DNA of 36,116 bases from Betaproteobacteria bacterium (lineage in GTDB: Bacteria > Pseudomonadota > Gammaproteobacteria > Burkholderiales > Rhodocyclaceae): positions 1 through 36,116 of the forward strand of contig VGHJ01000025.1 in NCBI GenBank assembly GCA_016868295.1, in the 5' to 3' direction. Positions 33,276-36,116 of this stretch are shown one piece after another. Position numbers and translations under genes: made by a program. Below the pieces are notes generated by a model. That model was not told the DNA's origin, did not search any database, and saw only the letters and a program-made list of their open reading frames with translations. The stretch's first letter is position 1. The number at the start of each line of letters is the position of its first letter.

Positions 33276-34544
33276 TTACTTGCCTTCCGGCTCGTCCTTC
33301 TTCTTGTCGTTGCCGGCGATGAAGGGCGACCATGGCTGGGCCTTGACCGGGCCCTTGGTCTTCCAGACGACGTTGAACTGGCCGTCGGCCTTCACTTCGC
33401 CGATGAACACCGCCCGGTGCAGGTGGTGGTTCTTCTCGTCCATCTTGATGGTGAAGCCGGACGGCGCCTTGAAGGTCTGGCCGCCCATAGCCGCGATGAC
33501 CTTGTCGACGTCGGTGGACTTGGCCTTCTCGACCGCCTGCTTCCACATGTGGATGCCGATGTAGGTGGCTTCCATCGGGTCGTTGGTGACGACGGTGTCG
33601 GCCTTCGGCAGCTTCTGCTTCTTCGCCCAGTCGCGGTACATCTTGATGAAGGCGTCGTTCTCCGGATTCTTGATCGACTGGAAGTAGTTCCAGGCGGCCA
33701 GATGTCCGACGAGCGGCTTGGTGTCAACGCCGCGCAGCTCCTCCTCGCCGACCGAGAACGCCACCACCGGCACGTCGGTGGCCTTCAGGCCGGCGTTGCC
33801 GAGCTCCTTGTAGAAGGGCACGTTCGAGTCGCCGTTGATGGTCGACACCACGGCCGTCTTCTTGCCCTCGCCGGCGAATTTCTTGATCTTGGCGATGATG
33901 GTCTGGTAGTCGGAATGGCCGAAGGGGGTGTAGTCCTCCATGATGTCTGCGTCGGCGACGCCCTTCGACTTGAGGAAGGCGCGCAGGATCTTGTTGGTGG
34001 TGCGCGGGTACACATAATCGGTGCCGAGCAGCACCCAGCGCTTGGCCGAGCCGCCGTCCTTGCTCATCAGGTACTCCACGGCGGGAATCGCCTGCTGGTT
34101 GGGCGCCGCGCCGGTGTAGAAGACGTTCTTCTCGAGCTCCTCGCCTTCATATTGCACGGGGTAGAAGAGCAGGCCGTTCAACTCCTTGAACACCGGGTTC
34201 ACGGATTTCCGCGACACCGAGGTCCAGCAGCCGAAGACGACGGCGACCTTGTCCTGGGTCAGCAGCTGGCGCGCCTTCTCGGCGAAGAGCGGCCAGTTGG
34301 AGGCCGGGTCGACGACGACGGGCTCCAGCTTCTTGCCCATGACGCCGCCCTTGGCGTTGATCTCGGCAATGGTCATCAGCGCGGTTTCCTTCAGCGCCGT
34401 CTCGGAAATCGCCATGGTGCCGGAGAGCGAATGCAGGATGCCGACCTTGATGGTGTCGGCGGCCAGCGCGGAGAACGAGGACATGCTCATGGCCGCGAGC
34501 GCGACCGACGCCGCCATGGTCTTGACGAAGATTCTGCGTTTCAT
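33276..34544 (-). CDS. urtA: urea ABC transporter substrate-binding protein UrtA
   Basis: Periplasmic urea-binding protein. The 422-residue product has a signal peptide (1-29, cut after ALA) and the Peripla_BP_5/6 UrtA pattern: TIKVGILHSLSGTMAISETA, VVFGCWTSVSRKSVNPVFKE, FYPVQYEGEE, NQQAIPAVEYL and VSTINGDSNVPFYKE. AGAGG lies six bases before the ATG. It heads the urt-ure directon. Confidence 0.97.
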   Translation of the reverse strand: MKRRIFVKTMAASVALAAMSMSSFSALAADTIKVGILHSLSGTMAISETALKETALMTIAEINAKGGVMGKKLEPVVVDPASNWPLFAEKARQLLTQDKVAVVFGCWTSVSRKSVNPVFKELNGLLFYPVQYEGEELEKNVFYTGAAPNQQAIPAVEYLMSKDGGSAKRWVLLGTDYVYPRTTNKILRAFLKSKGVADADIMEDYTPFGHSDYQTIIAKIKKFAGEGKKTAVVSTINGDSNVPFYKELGNAGLKATDVPVVAFSVGEEELRGVDTKPLVGHLAAWNYFQSIKNPENDAFIKMYRDWAKKQKLPKADTVVTNDPMEATYIGIHMWKQAVEKAKSTDVDKVIAAMGGQTFKAPSGFTIKMDEKNHHLHRAVFIGEVKADGQFNVVWKTKGPVKAQPWSPFIAGNDKKKDEPEGK

Positions 34545-34550
34545 GGATCA

Positions 34551-34615
34551 CCTCTGTTGAATGGTTGGTCGATAAAGTCGTCCCCTCATGCGACTTGATC
34601 GGGAGACAACAGAGG
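34551..34615 (-). promoter_or_regulatory. inverted-repeat leader element upstream of urtA
   Basis: On the minus strand CCTCTGTTG (34615-34607) pairs perfectly with CAACAGAGG (34559-34551), the latter containing the urtA ribosome binding site. Between them GATCAAGTCG (34600-34591) and CGACTTTATC (34580-34571) can form a second stem with one mismatch around a 10-base loop. If transcription starts upstream of 34615, the element could hide the binding site. If the sigma-54 promoter is right, transcription would start near 34608 and only the inner stem is made. Confidence 0.5.
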
Positions 34616-34619
34616 AATA

Positions 34620-34634
34620 GCGAAAAGCGTGCCA
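34620..34634 (-). promoter_or_regulatory. putative sigma-54 promoter of urtA
   Basis: On the minus strand TGGCAC (34634-34629), five bases, TCGC (34623-34620). The -24 GG and -12 GC dinucleotides are exactly 10 bases apart, as required; the only mismatch to TGGCAC-N5-TTGC is one base. It lies 76 bases before the urtA ATG. Confidence 0.65.
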
Positions 34635-34718
34635 CGCAAATATTTATTGCCGGCATAGGCCTGGGAGCTAGGACTGGCGCGGCTTTCCGGCCTATTGCCG
34701 CTGCGCACGATTCCTCCC

Positions 34719-34773
34719 GGCACCAAACTGGACCGCTCCACAATGCAGCATGGCAACGTCCAACTTGGTGCAT
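34719..34773. promoter_or_regulatory. possible NtrC-type upstream activator sites
   Basis: GCACCAAACTGGAC (34720-34733) and GTCCAACTTGGTGC (34758-34771) are imperfect inverted copies of each other (12 of 14). Each has one good NtrC half-site (GCACC or GGTGC) and one poor half. They are about 90-140 bases upstream of the sigma-54 element, a usual enhancer distance. Confidence 0.4.
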
Positions 34774-34795
34774 GCGCCGGGCGGCGCTTTGGAAA

Positions 34796-34819
34796 AAAGT
34801 CAGTCCGTGCGAGACGGCG
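34796..34819 (+). repeat. dispersed bipartite motif, copy 8
   Basis: AAAGTCAGTC, eight bases, ACGGCG, intergenic, ending one base before the kinase stop codon. A preceding GGAAA extends similarity to copy 4. Confidence 0.78.
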
Positions 34820-34820
34820 A

Positions 34821-36116
34821 TCAAGCCAGCGGCAAGGTCAGCGTCAGCACGGCGCCCCCGTCCGCATGATTGGCGGCCTTCAGCTGGCCGCGGTGGCGCT
34901 CGACGATGCCGTAGCTGATGGAGAGGCCGAGGCCAGTGCCCTTGCCCACCGGCTTGGTGGTGAAGAAGGGATCGAAGACGTGGCCGAGGGTGTCGGCCGG
35001 GAAGCCCGGGCCGTTGTCGCGAAAGGTGAGCACGACACTGCGGTTGCGCAGCACGGCCTGGATGTCGAGGCGCGCATCGGGCTGGCGCTCGGTGCTGTCG
35101 ATGGCGTTCTGCACCAGGTTCACCAGCACCTGCTGCATCTGGCCGGCCGAGCCGGAAACGGGAATCTCCTTCGGCGCGTCGAGGCCGACCTTGATCTTCG
35201 AACCGGAGGCCTTCGCCACCCAGTGCACCGAGCGCTCCAGCACCTCGGCCAGGTTGAACGCCTCCTCCTCGCCGCGATCCTGCGCCGAGAAGCGCTTCAG
35301 GCCTGCGACGATGTCGCGCGTGCGCTCGGCGCCCTCGATGGTACCGTCGATGAGCGGCTGCATGTCCTCCATCAGGCGGTCGATGCGCAGGCTCTTGCGC
35401 AGTTCGTCGATCTCCTCCGCCGGCTTGCCGGCATGGATGGCATCGAGGTACTCGCGCATGCGGTCGCCGTAGCGCTGCAGGGCGTAGACATTGCCGAGAA
35501 CGAAGCTGATCGGGTTGTTCAGCTCGTGCGCCACGCCGGCGACGAGCCGGCCGAGCGAGGCCATCTTCTCGGAGTGAATGAGCTGCTGCTGGGCGAGCTT
35601 GAGGTCCTCGTGCGCCTGGCGCAGCTGCTCGTAGGCACGGCGCAGGTCGCCGACCGGGCGGCCGGTCATCACCATGCCGACGAACTTGCCGACCGGCGAG
35701 AGGCGCGGCGTGCAGTTCACCGCCACGGGCATCTCCTGCGCGTAGCGGCACTTGAAGTGCAGCTCGCAGTCGTGGATGCGCTCGCTGTGCAGGTCGCGCA
35801 GGAAGCGGCGCGCCTGCTCGCTCGAGGCGTCGTCGGCGAAGAGGTCGATGAGCGGCGTTCCGCGCAGTTCCTCCTCGCTTTTTCCCACCAGGTCGGCCAG
35901 CGCCTGGTTCGCCTCCTGGATGACGCCGTGGCGGTCGCACACCACCAGCACGTCGGACATCGAGGTGAGCACGCTGAAGATGAACTTCTGCGTCTCCTCG
36001 AGTTTTGCGTTCTTCTCCTCCAGCGCGACCTCGTACTGAAGGAGATCCGAGTACACCTCGTCCATCTTGCGGATGACGTCGATCCAGACGTCCTCGCCGA
36101 CGCCCTCGGGCGGGCT
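34821..36116 (-). CDS. PAS-domain sensor histidine kinase (5' end outside window)
   Basis: The frame is open to the window edge with no preceding stop, and the residues before the first visible Met ([14 protein letters not shown]) continue the protein, so the true start lies outside. In order: a coiled coil ([20 protein letters not shown]), a PAS domain ([21 protein letters not shown]), a second coil, the phospho-acceptor H-box [11 protein letters not shown], and an HATPase domain with N-box [11 protein letters not shown]1 DNGPGFP, F-box FDPFFTTK and G2 [13 protein letters not shown]. No membrane segment is in the visible part. It lies upstream of urtA on the same strand and may control urea use. 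A response regulator is not visible. Confidence 0.9.
   Translation of the reverse strand, partial: SPPEGVGEDVWIDVIRKMDEVYSDLLQYEVALEEKNAKLEETQKFIFSVLTSMSDVLVVCDRHGVIQEANQALADLVGKSEEELRGTPLIDLFADDASSEQARRFLRDLHSERIHDCELHFKCRYAQEMPVAVNCTPRLSPVGKFVGMVMTGRPVGDLRRAYEQLRQAHEDLKLAQQQLIHSEKMASLGRLVAGVAHELNNPISFVLGNVYALQRYGDRMREYLDAIHAGKPAEEIDELRKSLRIDRLMEDMQPLIDGTIEGAERTRDIVAGLKRFSAQDRGEEEAFNLAEVLERSVHWVAKASGSKIKVGLDAPKEIPVSGSAGQMQQVLVNLVQNAIDSTERQPDARLDIQAVLRNRSVVLTFRDNGPGFPADTLGHVFDPFFTTKPVGKGTGLGLSISYGIVERHRGQLKAANHADGGAVLTLTLPLA

Noticed and set aside
34551-34615. Guanidine riboswitch before urtA
   Set aside because: The stems lack the ACGR loop pair of the guanidine-II class and do not match the guanidine-III core; the element is kept only as an unclassified inverted-repeat leader.

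Overview
The window is high-GC, densely packed DNA, almost certainly from a betaproteobacterium of the Rhodocyclales type. The reasons are the alaA-GNAT-hom-thrC block, the Mth938-like/ArnD-like/Bcp/PIN-PhoH block, and the continuous urt-ure-nickel directon headed by a PAS sensor kinase. This placement rests on gene content and protein character only; no search was run.

Layout. 1-743 (-) is the start of a membrane-anchored FMN glutamate-synthase-like protein, divergent from nadC (800-1648). A 45-residue membrane protein follows (1758-1895). 1902-7578 (-) reads alaA, GNAT, hom, then thrC, but an mqsR-mqsA toxin-antitoxin module with a recognisable MqsA palindrome has been placed between hom and thrC. 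7666-10855 (+) is a four-gene operon: Mth938-like protein, an ArnD-like deacetylase that has lost its metal ligands, Bcp peroxiredoxin and a PIN-PhoH ATPase. 10901-14411 (-) holds a FecR-domain protein and dnaB, whose P-loop is interrupted by an in-frame intein with class 3 (W-C-T) residues and a LAGLIDADG endonuclease. 14562-16291 (+) encodes a 55-residue membrane protein and an exported caspase-fold protein. 16288-18336 (-) is a divergent FeoB; 18504-19355 (+) an SGNH hydrolase.

From 36116 down to 19352 everything is on the minus strand and serves one purpose: sensor kinase, urtABCDE (urea ABC importer), ureDABC-EF-G (nickel urease and its maturation proteins), then a nickel-uptake set (NikK-like and NikL-like periplasmic proteins, an outer-membrane beta-barrel, CbiM/CbiQ/CbiO ECF transporter with a histidine-rich ATPase tail). 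Substrate import, enzyme, metal insertion and metal import are thus one block. A good sigma-54-type promoter precedes urtA, which fits nitrogen control.

The most unexpected signal is a dispersed bipartite motif, AAAGTCAG-N10-RCGGCG, found by eye about ten times on both strands, in coding and intergenic DNA. Every AAAGTCAG I could find carries the second box at the same spacing. Two related copies in the same orientation bracket the mqsRA module. Other repeats are GC-rich CCCTCTCCC/GGGAGAGGG hairpins at operon junctions and, twice, inside the 3' ends of cbiM and cbiQ. I found no tRNA, rRNA, CRISPR array or insertion sequence.
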